64,000 bases of DNA, taken from contig JAVGVS010000043.1 of the NCBI GenBank assembly GCA_032718565.1, positions 509,042-573,041 of the forward strand. Direction: 5' to 3'. Shown in pieces: positions 22,228 through 32,580 of the stretch (position 1 is its first letter; each line of letters starts with the position of its first letter). The translations under genes were made by a program, and so were the position numbers. Below the pieces are notes generated by a model. It saw nothing but the letters and a program-made list of their open reading frames with translations. It searched no databases and was not told where the DNA came from. This stretch comes from Distichodus sexfasciatus (lineage: Eukaryota; Chordata; Actinopteri; Characiformes; Distichodontidae).

Positions 22228-23016
22228 TAGGGATTGCACGATATGTGAACTATTGGCCGATGCTGATATCCGATATTTTTTATACGTACAGCTACCGATA
22301 CTGATACCAGTGCCAATAAATGAGGAAGGCAGAGTCAAGCGTGAGCACGGGCCGAATTGAGCGCATAAAGACAAGATATTTAGCTTTCCAAAGTTCCACC
22401 CTCAAAATAACGACATGACATTTCTAACATGGTGCCAAGTCAAGTAAGCGTGAAAGCAGTGAGTGAGGGCGGACCATTTTGAGCGGAGTGCACAACATTT
22501 TAGGAAAGCCACTTCACGCCCTACATGGTGTACCAAGTCAAATAGGGAGCGCGTGACACTCCACATGCACTACCTAGTGGGTAAAGAGCCATTAAGACTA
22601 CACCCCCGGCTATTACCTGAGATGCATACTACAGCATAGGAAAGTATGATAAAAGCACTTTACCTATCATACTATTAAGTGTGGCAGTATGCGGCTCGGG
22701 ACACAACCCACGTGTGAGGCGAACACAATTTAGTTAGTAAAAATTTTCACGCATGCAGGCAGACTTAAGCTCGAAAAGACGAGATTTTGCTCTTGGACGT
22801 TCCACTGTGTGCTCAGAATTTGGCACAAAATAATGCCACACATTTTAAGACAGAAGGTGCGGGCCGTATAAAATCCCACCTCGGACTTTAGAGAATGCCT
22901 GGCATAAGCGCTACCTTTGTGTCACAAAATACAGGCTGAACATATCGGGCAAATCTAAGCATCTGTCCAATGCCGAAGCAATTATGGGCCAATTCCGATA
23001 TCATCGTGCGTCTCTA
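22228..23016. mobile_element. hAT-type MITE family B, complete copy
   Basis: Left end TAGGGATTGCACGATATG, right end CATCGTGCGTCTCTA. Flanks AAAAAATG (22220-22227) and AAAAGATG (23017-23024) match at 7 of 8 positions, as expected for a hAT target duplication. 789 bp, non-coding. Confidence 0.8.
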
Positions 23017-23072
23017 AAAAGATGCCATTGTATTTTGGCCAGTTTTTGTCCATCGACCCCTGCGTTCCTCAC

Positions 23073-23162
23073 CTGGCTGGTCCTGGAGAGCTACTGAAGG
23101 AGGGGGAGCGCGGCGGGGTCTTGGCCTGACTGCCCTGATTTCCAGATGCCAGGAGAGAGCTC
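23073..23162 (-). CDS. ulk1: ulk1 coding exon 15
   Basis: Residues 384-414: SSLLASGNQGSQAKTPPRSP and SFSSSPGPA, aligned with human SSLVASAGLESHGRTPSPSP. Acceptor gcatcag, donor CCAG|gtgagg. Ser/Pro-rich spacer. Confidence 0.92.
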
Positions 23163-23376
23163 CTGATGCAAAACAGAGATCAAACAATGGCCATTAAGAT
23201 TCAGAATTGACATTAACCTTAACCTGGCGTGAAAACTTTCCCTCAAGTCGGGTGACGGTGCCTGAGGGAATATCACGGTGGAGGTGGAAAGGGAGTTTTG
23301 CGTACATTACAAAGAGGGAATTAACAACAAGGCTCTCCGTCAGGCTTAGGGGGAAGGAAAAAGACAGGTTTCTCAC

Positions 23377-23437
23377 CCGCTATACATCAGACTGTCCTGA
23401 AGCACCTTCCCTGAAGGCATTTCGCAAGTGAGCTCAC
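23377..23437 (-). CDS. ulk1: ulk1 coding exon 14
   Basis: Residues 364-384: ELTCEMPSGKVLQDSLMYSG; the DSLMxSG end matches human DSLMCSG. Acceptor ctctgtag, donor GCGG|gtgaga. Its pyrimidine tract is a CT microsatellite (23448-23511). Confidence 0.9.
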
Positions 23438-23447
23438 CTACAGAGAG

Positions 23448-23511
23448 AGATAACGAGAGAGATAAAGACAGAGACAGAGAGAGAGAGAGAGAGAGAGGGG
23501 GAGGGAGGGGG
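23448..23511. repeat. (AG)n/(CT)n microsatellite forming the exon 14 pyrimidine tract
   Basis: The plus strand is GA-rich with a continuous GA run near 23478-23498, then GGGGGAGGGAGGGG. On the transcribed strand this is a long CT tract that ends about 11 nt before the exon 14 acceptor. Confidence 0.85.
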
Positions 23512-23657
23512 ACGTAAGATGACTGAGATGTGACACAATGACAAATAGGGCGAAACGGGCTGTCACTTTCCATCTCCCCACTGAGAATTACGAGTTACAG
23601 TGCAGAGAGACGCTCTCCATATGCTCTTACCGGGGACATGAACCGAGGCTGACTTAC

Positions 23658-23820
23658 TGGGCAAATGAGCTGGAACCATAACGAAGTCGTCTGTATCGCA
23701 GGAGGAGTTCTTACTGCTGCTTCCGCCTCCGCTCGAGTCCTTCAAATGGTAACCCGGGGAGTCCTGGGTAGGGGAGGCCAAAGCCTTGGCTCGATTCTGC
23801 TGAATTTCACCAAGCGACTG
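23658..23820 (-). CDS. ulk1: ulk1 coding exon 13 (LIR motif)
   Basis: Residues 310-364: QSLGEIQQNRAKALASPTQD ... SSCDTDDFVMVPAHLP. DDFVMV is the LC3/GABARAP-interacting motif, conserved in position with human ULK1 357-360. Acceptor tgtgcag, donor CCCA|gtaagt. Clean. Confidence 0.96.
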
Positions 23821-24028
23821 CTGCACAGAATAAGACAGAGACCGTGTTCATGTGCATGCCCCAGATGAAGTGTGCAATTTTAATTTTTGAACGACAGGAC
23901 GGCCCCAAAAATAAAGACACTCCAATAATACAGAAATAAATACCCCAAATGAAACAGCACTTCACATTCATGATGCTGGGTTTTGACACTAGCTTGGCCT
24001 TTTTGTTGTACTAGATGCAAGGCGATAT

Positions 24029-24657
24029 GTGACCCTCCACGGCAAAACCGGTCGCTTGTTGCAACAGAGGTTTCCGAGAAAAACGAGCGTTTATGTTGTG
24101 TGGGGTAAAATTTAGGATTTTTTGTTTTCAGTGTTTTGAAACAGTGGAAGGTCTATACTGTACTGTTGTGAATAAATTTCACTGAAAAACTTACCCTTTC
24201 CATCCTAAAAACGTGACTTTCTTGAGGTGAGGAATTCAATTCCAGCAGAATGTTAAAAGTTTCTGTTTCGACCGCTCTACTTCAATATTTACGGTAAATC
24301 CACTCGTTGACTAGCGGGAAGATATTTCTCCGGAATCCATCTTCATCTCCCGAATTCAGTTAACCTAACGCAGGTAGACTATCCGTGTGGCTGTGAATGC
24401 AGCGTAGGCTACCGTAAATACAAACGTAGCCGCGACCGCGCCAAGCGTCTGTGAGTGCTACGTCGATAGTCAACTTCACAGGTGGATTTCTTCGTTTCTC
24501 ACTTGGCGTGACAGGAGAAACCTGACTCTTTTGAATGTTGATATCTCAGTCATATGTCGTCCGATTCATTCGATATAGGTATCGTTTTGAAGCTTGATTT
24601 ATGCCCTTTCATGAAAACATCATAACTCAAGCGACTGGTTTTGCCGTGGAGGGTCAC
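24029..24657 (+). mobile_element. MITE family A, copy A5 (ulk1 intron 12), well preserved
   Basis: 629 bp, GTGACCCTCCACGGCAAAAC to GCCGTGGAGGGTCAC. Target duplication ATAT at 24025-24028 and 24658-24661. It lacks only a short piece of the inner right repeat, so it is a useful reference copy. No open reading frame spans it. Confidence 0.9.
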
Positions 24658-25322
24658 ATATGCCCACCTTTGCCAGGTGAGATACAATCAAGTACTTTTT
24701 AGTATGGCAAGACCACGAGGGGGAACAATGTCAAAATTTAAAACTGATGCCTCAGCTTTTCTGATTAACAGTTACTTAACTAAAAGCATTAAGATAACCA
24801 ATATTATCCCTTCAATATCCCCCAGTAAACACTGCATAAAAGATGTCCGTCCCTTTTTAGTATTGGTCTGCTTGGATCCCAGAGTTTCCCCTACCATTAT
24901 ATTAAGGGGGCATCCCGCCTCTCCCTGAAGGTCAAGTTAATTTGATTTAATTTTATTGTCTATATAGTGCTAGACTACAACAGAAGTCATTTAAGGTTAC
25001 CGTTCATACAGAAACTAACTAAACAGCCTCATGTTATTTATCTTATTTACACGACGGCATGTCATTTCTGTCTCTACATAGTCGCGCGTTTACAACTCTC
25101 CTCTGTTTTCTGTATCTCGCATGGCAGAGTTTTGCCCGGACGTGCGCACACACACAGGTGTGCACACTCGCACCAGCGGACAGAAAGCACGCGTCGGAAA
25201 ATATGTCGTGTCAACCACCTGAAAAGCAGACAAAAATATCAAGAGACCCTGGAAATGTTCTTCCAGAAGCCCAGAAAGATACACTGCAGTGACAAAAGCT
25301 GCACACTTTGTGGATATTAGTC

Positions 25323-26021
25323 CAGGGGTCCCACACCTTAGTTAACATCAAATTCAAGGACCTTTCAAGGACTTTCCAGGACCAATATCCTCAAATTCAA
25401 GGACCACACGCGGCAGCATTTACGTACTGCTACCGCTGAATATGTTATCAATAAACAACTTCAGATGCAAATTCAATAAAAGACTGTGAATGGCATAGAA
25501 GTTGTTGGGACAAAATCAATGCAAGAGAAGTGGACTGAATGTATAACCTACATTCATGTCAATAATATTCATAGGCTACATTCATTTCCACAATGCATGG
25601 ATATGTCCACGCTACATACATTAAGGATGTACATGCATCCTGGAATTTGCATTTTCCGGGCATCCAGACGCGACGACTCTTCAAAAACTTCACTTCCGCT
25701 CTGACTCAGCGTAACTGTGGTTGCACCTAAAGCGGCTACGCACACGTTACGTTGACTACGCACAGGAAACACAAGAACGTAGTGCCGAAAACGTACAGAA
25801 GAACAAACAAACGCTCACAAATTAAAAGTCGGCGTAGGCATAGATTTAAACAAACTTGTGGTGGCAAAATAATAACATGTTAACAGCGGTCGTCATCCAT
25901 GAATTTTCAATTCCCAAAAAATATTCAAGGACTTTCAAGGACAGTGTCTTTTTATGGCTGTTGAACTTATTTGTTCAGATTCACAAACTTTCAAGGATTT
26001 CAAGGACCCGTGGGAGCCCTG
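25323..26021. mobile_element. CAGGG-ended DNA transposon (family C), copy 2
   Basis: CAGGGGTCCCAC to GTGGGAGCCCTG, with TTAGTC on both sides (25317-25322 and 26022-26027). Interior nearly identical to 3545-4229. Non-coding. Confidence 0.78.
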
Positions 26022-26317
26022 TTAGTCATTAAAAAAAAATTAAAAAAAACCCCTGTGATTCCATTTGTGTGGGTGTCCGTCTAACCCTAACCTTATACGC
26101 CCACCCAACGCAACACCCCCACCCCTCCCCGCCCCCACCAAAGCTGTAAACCTAGGGGAACCACTGGATCCAGTCAATGCGACAGTTTATAAAAAATCAT
26201 GACGACTGCAGCATATTTTGACTCAAGCAGTAAAGAGATTCAGTGCAAGTTTCCAAAAACTCAAGATGTTAAAAGCACAAGTTTTTCCAAGTAATCAGAA
26301 AACCAAATTGGCCGCTG

Positions 26318-26526
26318 CAGCATTACATTTACATTTACAGCATTTAGCAGACGCTCTTATCCAGAGCGACTTACATTTCCTAATTTCAGGGACTGTTCCC
26401 CTGAGAGCAACTTAAGGTTAAGGGTCTCGCTCAGGGACCCAATGTTGGTAACGCCAGAGGTCGGATTCGAAGCCACAACCTCTTGGTCCCAAGGTGAGTG
26501 TCTTACCACAAGGCCACCAACACCCC
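26318..26526 (-). mobile_element. SINE-3 (tRNA-derived, TTTACA tail), near complete
   Basis: On the minus strand the head reads TGGCCTTGTGGTAAGACACT ... GTGGCTTCGAATCCGACC (A-box-like and B-box-like), and the element ends in TGTAAATGTAAATG. Fragments of the family occur at 1371, 44487, 45212, 46184 and 48808. Confidence 0.75.
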
Positions 26527-26571
26527 ATCCTAAAGAAAACATCCAAAACACTATTCCGGACCTAAATTTGA

Positions 26572-26811
26572 AGTGAAAGTGAGTCATTGTGAACACAGCA
26601 CAGCACACAGTGCACCACAACGAAATGTGACCTCTGCATTTAACCCATCCGTGAAGGAGCAGTGGGCAGCTAACAAGCGCCCGGGAAGCAGTGCTTGGGG
26701 ACGGTACCTTGCTCATGAGTACCTCAGCGGTAACTTTGCCGGCCCTGGATTCGAACCTGCGACCTTCTGATCACGGGGCGAACACCCTACCGTTACGCCA
26801 CCAGCTGCCCC
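26572..26811 (-). mobile_element. SINE-1 (tRNA-derived), complete
   Basis: On the minus strand GGGGCAGCTGGTGGCGTAAC ... CCCCGTGATCAGAAGGTCG ... GTTCGAATCC gives A- and B-box-like elements. The tail region reads GTGTTCACAATGAC. This is the reference copy for the family in this window. Confidence 0.8.
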
Positions 26812-26942
26812 AAAATTACCTTTACTACTAGAGATTTTAATATTTCCTCATCGCTGCTCATCATACTCATAATTAAAGCTGTAAGTTAGTGGCCTGATTT
26901 GTTAAATTACCATTAAATAAGAGTTTGAATCTGGGCTTTATC

Positions 26943-27138
26943 TACAACGGTTGGGTGTTCGCCCCGTGATCAGAAGGTCGCCGGTTTGAATCCCAGACTG
27001 AGGTACTCAAGAGCACTGAGGTACCGTCCCCAAGCAGTGTCCATGTTAGCTGCGAACCACGTTTGTTGTGGTGCACTGTGTGCTGTGCTGTGGTGTGATG
27101 TGGTGTGTTCACAATGACAAACATTCACTTTCACTAAC
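26943..27138 (+). mobile_element. SINE-1, plus orientation
   Basis: TTGGGTGTTCGCCCCGTGAT, then GGTCGCCGGTTTGAATCCC to GTGTTCACAATGACAAACAT. Opposite orientation to 26572-26811, 130 bp away. The first ~20 bp of the head are diverged. Confidence 0.75.
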
Positions 27139-27510
27139 GATGGCAGTATGTGCGTGCCTCTGTGCTTTGGGACGTTGAGAGATGCAGTTATGAAGTTAAA
27201 TGCACATAATGAAGGTTAAATCATTGCAATGTACCTCTTGTTAATGCCCAAATAAAACAAACGTGAATTAAAACTGAACCCAAACCCCGAGCCCTTACTC
27301 CAAACTTCTCCACACATCTTCTCCAGGTGAACTACGCTGTTAAGCATTAACTCGGCACTGTGCGCTTGTGCGCAGAAGGCGTGAACCATTCACTATTCCA
27401 AACACAGCTAAAACACTCAGGGTCAGGGGTTTATCCGGACATGAATAAAGAGGCATGCTTCTGACAAAGCAAAAGGGCTGATGCGAGCATGAACACACAC
27501 ACACACTTAC

Positions 27511-27599
27511 AGGAGGAGATGCAAGGTGGGAGGTGGAAGAGCTGCTACACGAGCTCGCCGAAGCCGAGCTGGGAAAACACGTCAGGGTCACCGGTGACG
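27511..27599 (-). CDS. ulk1: ulk1 coding exon 12
   Basis: Residues 280-309: SPVTLTCFPSSASASSCSSS, then STSHLASPP, matching the human serine run SSSSSSSTSHLASPP that begins the spacer after the kinase domain. Acceptor ttccacag, donor CCTCCT|gtaagt. Confidence 0.94.
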
Positions 27600-27794
27600 C
27601 TGTGGAAAACATACACAAAGACTCAAAACCACAAGCATATCGTGAAGCACATGGAAGAAATCTTACTTGAAAGAAGAATGTTATACAGCAAGAGTCAAAT
27701 GATCCACCATCCATCTGTATACGACACTAAAAAAATAAATAAATAAAAAATCAGGTCATGGGAACAAATGAGATTAACAACATGTGAAACTCAC

Positions 27795-27845
27795 ACTTTT
27801 TCATGGTGGAGCTTGCCTCGAGGAAAGGGTGTTTGAAGAATTCGT
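27795..27845 (-). CDS. ulk1: ulk1 coding exon 11
   Basis: Residues 263-280: DEFFKHPFLEASSTMKK, the end of the kinase C-lobe (human DEFFHHPFLDASPSVRK). Donor AAGT|gtgagt is chosen over AA|gtgtga because only it keeps the frame into exon 12. Confidence 0.95.
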
Positions 27846-27943
27846 CTGGAATAAAAAAGGAGCAGTTTTAAGATCAGCGCGTGATCTGTCAAATGCAATC
27901 ACACCCTGGTCTCAATGATAAAAAGAATGCTTTAACAGCAGCC

Positions 27944-27944
<1 letters not shown>

Positions 27945-27977
<33 letters not shown>
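27945..27977. repeat. (AG)n microsatellite in ulk1 intron 10
   Basis: About 16 GA repeats on the plus strand, within the 333-nt intron between exons 10 and 11. Confidence 0.9.
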
Positions 27978-27981
<4 letters not shown>

Positions 27982-28178
27982 TTACAGGCTTCACACTGTT
28001 ACACTATTAAGCAGAAAACCACACTTTTTTTTTCAATGGATTCCACAAAGCTCACACAAAGGACACAACCGCGCACACAGACGCCGCAGCAGGACACTAG
28101 ACTTAACACCCAAGACCTGCACGAGCAGGCAAACAAAAGTGGCCGAGGGTGAAGCCGAACGAGCGTGGAGGCACTGAC

Positions 28179-28261
28179 CGAAATCCATACGGTCCTTATG
28201 GTTCCTCTGCAGCAGGCCGAGCAGCAGATGTCTCAGGTGGCTGGAAGTCTCTCTGGGAATG
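28179..28261 (-). CDS. ulk1: ulk1 coding exon 10
   Basis: Residues 235-263: IPRETSSHLRHLLLGLLQRN and HKDRMDF, kinase subdomain XI (human IPRETSAPLRQLLLALLQRN). Acceptor gtgcag, donor TTCG|gtcagt. Confidence 0.96.
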
Positions 28262-28353
28262 CTGCACACAGATGGAGAGAAAGGTCAGGATTAACAGAGA
28301 GGACGACATTGGAGAATGGGTTCATTTCAACCGGTGAAGTAGGACGCACTTAC

Positions 28354-28412
28354 TTCGGGCTGAGGTTTTTATTTTTCTCATAAAACAAGCGGAGGTCCTG
28401 AGGACTGCTGGC
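28354..28412 (-). CDS. ulk1: ulk1 coding exon 9
   Basis: Residues 216-235: ASSPQDLRLFYEKNKNLSPN, nearly identical to human ASSPQDLRLFYEKNKTLVP. Acceptor follows a poly-T run ending ttttag; donor CGAA|gtaagt. Confidence 0.96.
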
Positions 28413-28792
28413 CTAAAAAAAAAATAAAACAGACCACAAACGTCTAAATCCGCACAAAAGTAACCACAGACGTAATTTTATAAAACTAATGCCGATGTTT
28501 TGCTCGCTTATTCTGCACATTTGTGAATCTATACCACAAAAAGGAGGCTACTGATGTTAAGCATAAATCATGCTTTTTGAGGAGTGGCTGTCAGTGCACA
28601 GCATTAATAAGGTCTACATTTATAAAACTATATCTAAGCTTGGAATATATGGTAAACCCTCATTTATCTCACGCTGTTTTCAAGTTATCAAGTGTGGATA
28701 ATGTTGTGCATCAGTTCAAACAGATAACATTTAAAAGCTCAACATGGTAATTAAAAAAAACCTACTATTCTAACACTGAAAAAAACCTATAT

Positions 28793-29418
28793 GTGACCCT
28801 CCACGGCAAAACCAGTCGCTTGTCGCAACGGAGGTTTCCCAGAAAAACGACCGTTTATGTTGCGTGGGGTAAAAGTTTTTAGTGTTTTGAAACAGTGGAA
28901 GGTCTATACTGTACTGTTGTGAATAAATTTGGCTGTAAAACTTACCGTTTCCATCCTAAAAACGTGACTTTCTTGAGGTGAGGAATTCAATTCCAGCAGA
29001 CTGTTAAAAGTTTCTGTTTTGACCGCTCTACTTCAATATTTACGGTAAATCCACTGGTTGACTAGCGTGAAGATATTTCTCCGGAATCCATCTTCGTCTC
29101 CCGAGTTCAGTTAACCTAACGCAGGTAGGCTATCCGTGTGGCTGTGAATGCAGCGTAGGCTACCGTAAATGCAAACGTAGCCGCGACCACACCAAGCGTC
29201 TGTGAGTGCTACGGCGACAGTCAACTTCAAAAGCAGATTTCTCCGTTTCTCACTTGGCGTGACAGGAGAAACCCGACTCCTTTGAATGTTGATATCTCAG
29301 TCATATGTCGTCCGATTCATTCGAAATAGGTATCGTTTTGAAGCTTGATTTATGCCCTTTCATGAAAACATAAAACTCAAATTTGCGACAAGTGACTGGT
29401 TTTGCCGTGGAGGGTCAC
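28793..29418 (+). mobile_element. MITE family A, copy A6 (ulk1 intron 8)
   Basis: 626 bp, GTGACCCTCCACGG to CCGTGGAGGGTCAC. Target duplication ATAT at 28789-28792 and 29419-29422. Closely similar to A5. Confidence 0.9.
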
Positions 29419-30829
29419 ATATGGAAGAAAAGAAGACATGTTTAAAGAAGCCATCTTGTTTTCTAATATATCTAAAAATTCCTCACAAAGAGTACACTGG
29501 GAACAATGTACATTCACCCATTACAGATGTTGACAAAATACTTTCACCTTTTAATTTGCAACAAAGAGATTATTAAATAACACCTGCAAAACCCTACATT
29601 TAATAGTTAAGCATTGTTAATGACAATATAATAATCGATTTGAGGCAAATTTAACTCTGAATGCAACAGGGAATGCGTTTAGATATTCTGTCATTATTTG
29701 CCAGAGTTTTGGGCAAAGGTAAAGTTAAACTCTTAAGCTGAAGCCAGTAATTAAGCTTATGTTCTTTTTTTACTACTAAAGGCATTAATTTATAGATCCT
29801 GAGTTTCATTTGATCTGACGTCACCCTCTTTCATCTCGCTACGAGTATCAAGACATCAATAACCTGCGACTTTCTAAACACAATACACTGCTGTGGTGAG
29901 ACAAGAGGTGGCTGAGAGAGACGTGTCCTGTTCACGCCTTCAGTCACCAATACTGCCCTCAAGCTTTTAGCTGCAACTAACAGCTTGAGGAGGAATGTGT
30001 CATAGGATCAACAATGTAGACTGACTCAGATTAGACCAAATACTGGGTGTGAGAATTTCAAACTTAACCTGATGCAATAACCTGGTGTTTTTATCTCAGG
30101 AAGGGCAGGACTAATAATAATAATCATAATAACAATAGAATAAATATAGCACACTACCATAGTCAGGTACACCGACAACACAATACACTCAGTATAATGA
30201 CATTACGTATAACTAAAATGCCATACAAATGATACAGATTCTTATTACTCAAACTCCCGAGACCTCCATGCTAAATCCGTCAGGTCAGATGACATTTATT
30301 GTGACTCATCTCAACCAAGGGAGTTAAGAAAATGGTCCCACGGTTTAAAGAATTTCCAGGCTTTAATCCCTCAAACCAGAGTAAACGGCGTCATTGGGAA
30401 CAAGATCTATTACAAAAGTTCTACTAGTAGCAAAAGAAGAGCAAGCAAAGGCCAAAACAGAATAACACAAAGATATTAACTCTTAACTCGCACCCTGTAC
30501 TGTGTTTTTGCACCGCTCTATAGTCACGTCATGCTTCTCATGGTGTGAACTTTGCACTATTGCTCATCCTCAGTTCAAACTGTACACATGGTCATTTGTT
30601 TAAATCCACTGCACACCTTCTAGCTCCGGCACATTCATGTAATGACCTTTTCTCATTATACAGGTCAGCTATGTAAATAACTATGTCCTTGCACTCTTCG
30701 TAAATACATCTTTTACACAAAATGTTTATTTTATATAATTAATTTATAGCACATTTTAGTACACACACATAGATATAAGCAGTAGCCTACGTTTAAATTC
30801 TGGCTGACTATTTGTCAGTTGGACCAATT

Positions 30830-31456
30830 GCGACCCTCCACGGCAAAACCAGTCTTTTGTCGCAAATTTTCAAAATTGAGTTATTATGTTTTCATGAGAG
30901 AGCACAAATCAAGCTTCAAAGCGATACCTATATCGAACGAATCGGACAACATATGACTGAGATATCAACATTCAAAGGAGTCGGGTTTCTCCTGTCACAC
31001 CAAGTTAGAAGTTGACTATTGACGTAGCACTCACAGACGCTTGGTGCGGTCGCGGCTACGTTTGTATTTACGGTAGCCTACGCTGCATTCACAGCCACAC
31101 GGATAGCCTACCTGCGTTAGGTTAACTGAACTCGGGAGACGAAGATGGATTCCGGAGAAATATCTTCACGCTAGTCAACCAGTGGATTTACCGTAAATAC
31201 TGAAGTAGAGCGGTCAAAACAGAAACTTTTAACATTCTGCTGGAATTGAATTCCTCACCTCAAGAAAGTCATGTTTTCAGGATGGAAAGGGTAAGTTTTT
31301 CAGCAAAATTTATTCACAACAGTACAGTATAGACCTTCCACTATTTCAAAACACTAAAAACAAAAAATCCAAACTTTTACCCCACGCAACATAAATGGTC
31401 ATTTTTCTCGGAAACCTCCGTTGCGACAAGTGACTGGTTTTGCCGTGGAGGGTCAC
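30830..31456 (-). mobile_element. MITE family A, copy A7 (ulk1 intron 8)
   Basis: 627 bp in reverse orientation. The ends are GCGACCCTCCACGG and CCGTGGAGGGTCAC. Target duplication AATT at 30826-30829 and 31457-31460. It lies 45 nt from the donor of exon 8. Confidence 0.9.
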
Positions 31457-31501
31457 AATTTTAAACACTGCAAGAAACTTGGTGGAAAAAATAAATCGAA
31501 C

Positions 31502-31603
31502 CTGAAATGGGGCTTTGCCAGTCAGGCACTGAAAGACAATGGTCCCTATGCTCCACAGATCAGCCTTGGCATCGTAGGTCTGTGACATAATGACCTCCGG
31601 AGC
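31502..31603 (-). CDS. ulk1: ulk1 coding exon 8
   Basis: Residues 182-215: APEVIMSQTYDAKADLWSIG, then TIVFQCLTGKAPFQ, kinase subdomains VIII-IX including the APE triad. Acceptor ttgccag, donor CAG|gttcga, phase 0/0. Confidence 0.97.
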
Positions 31604-31687
31604 CTGGCAAGAAGAGGAAGAGGCTTTGTGTTAGGAAATAAGTCTTGAGTTATTATCTAAAAAAGTTGAGAGAGGGGGGATACTTGC

Positions 31688-31761
31688 CATGTACATGGGA
31701 GAGCCGCAGAGCGTGGCCGCCATCATGTTGTTCTGGAGATGTCGGGCAAACCCAAAGTCAG
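31688..31761 (-). CDS. ulk1: ulk1 coding exon 7 (GC donor)
   Basis: Residues 157-181: ADFGFARHLQNNMMAATLCG, then SPMYM, carrying the DFG and the activation-loop Thr173 equivalent to human Thr180. The donor is ATG|gcaagt, a non-canonical GC donor with an otherwise strong consensus. The following intron is 84 nt. Confidence 0.96.
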
Positions 31762-31983
31762 CTGAGGAGAAAGTGACCGAATGTAAGTGGACTAGACTGC
31801 TTTAACAGGGTGTCAGACAGATTACGAAAGGTGGGGGAACAGGGCTTACAGTGACTGAAACCTGGTGCTGGTTTTCATAAGATTCAATTATCATAGTTTT
31901 ACATGTTATCATGGTATTAGACTGATAAAAAATATGCTCCAATTAAACCATAGTAAATACTGAAGTGATTATTGCAGGTAAAT

Positions 31984-32208
31984 TGGAGCAGCGGTAGCGT
32001 AATCAGAGGCAACTGGCCTCATGATTGGAAGGTCACCGGTTCAAGTCCGGGACTGATAAAGGTATCACTGAGGTACTCATGAGCAAGGTACCGACCCCAA
32101 GGGCGCTGCCCGACAGCTGCCCAGTGCTTTTTCACAGATAAGTCAAATGCTTTTCATTGAGGTCACTTTTCATTGTGCTGCACTGTGCGCACTGCTGTGG
32201 TGTGTTCA
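31984..32208 (+). mobile_element. SINE-1, interrupted (continues at 32581)
   Basis: TTGGAGCAGCGGTAGCGTAA ... GGTTCAAGTCC ... CATGAGCAAGGTACC ... CTGTGGTGTGTTCA. It resumes at 32581 with CTGTGGTGTGTTCACAAAGA after the SINE-2 insertion. The split SINE lies in intron 6. Confidence 0.8.
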
Positions 32209-32580
32209 TTCATTCATTCATTATCTGAACCGCTTAATCCCAACTGGGGTCGCGGGGGGACCGGATCCTATCCTGGGAACCCACAACCCGCAAGGCGGGG
32301 AACAACCCTGAGCAGGCGGCTACACACCGCAGGGCACACACATCCACACAATCATACACGCATTCACACCTTACGGGGGCCAATTTAGAGTCGCCAATTA
32401 ACCTATAGTGCATGCCATTGGACTGTGGGAGGAAACCGGAGCACTCGGAGAACACCCACGCGAACACGGGGAGAGCATGCAAACTCCACACAGAAAGGCC
32501 CCAAGGCCAACCCAGGGCTCGAACCCAGGACCTCTTCTCGATGTGAGGCGGCAGCGCTAACCACTGCGCCACCGTGCTAA
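32209..32580 (-). mobile_element. SINE-2 (ATTC-tailed) nested in SINE-1
   Basis: On the minus strand the head reads GCACGGTGGCGCAGTGGTTA, then GGTTCGAGCCCTGGG, and the element ends in GAATGAATGAA. It is flanked by a perfect 14-bp duplication CTGTGGTGTGTTCA (32195-32208 and 32581-32594), the mark of LINE-mediated retroposition. Confidence 0.88.

Larger units (their letters stand above)
19750..23072 (-). other. ulk1 intron 15
   Basis: 3.3 kb. It contains a palindromic Tc1-derived element (21053-21530) and a complete family B hAT MITE (22228-23016), which ends 56 bp from exon 15. No recognisable feature in 19750-21050 or 21540-22220. Confidence 0.6.
23821..27510 (-). other. ulk1 intron 12
   Basis: 3.7 kb. 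It carries MITE A5 (24029-24657), family C copy 2 (25323-26021), SINE-3 (26318-26526) and two SINE-1 copies (26572-26811, 26943-27138). No further recognisable features. Confidence 0.65.
28413..31501 (-). other. ulk1 intron 8
   Basis: 3.1 kb with two family A elements in opposite orientation (A6 28793-29418 and A7 30830-31456). A7 begins only 45 nt inside the intron's 5' splice site. 29420-30825 shows no recognisable element. Confidence 0.7.

Noticed and set aside
26572..26811. tRNA gene suggested by A- and B-box-like motifs
   Set aside because: The motifs belong to the head of a dispersed SINE found seven or more times here. No complete cloverleaf could be drawn.
31346..31588. Open frame continuing exon 8 into the MITE A7 as an alternative C-terminus
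   Set aside because: The donor CAG|gttcga is used in-frame with exon 9. The read-through is short and ends within the transposon.
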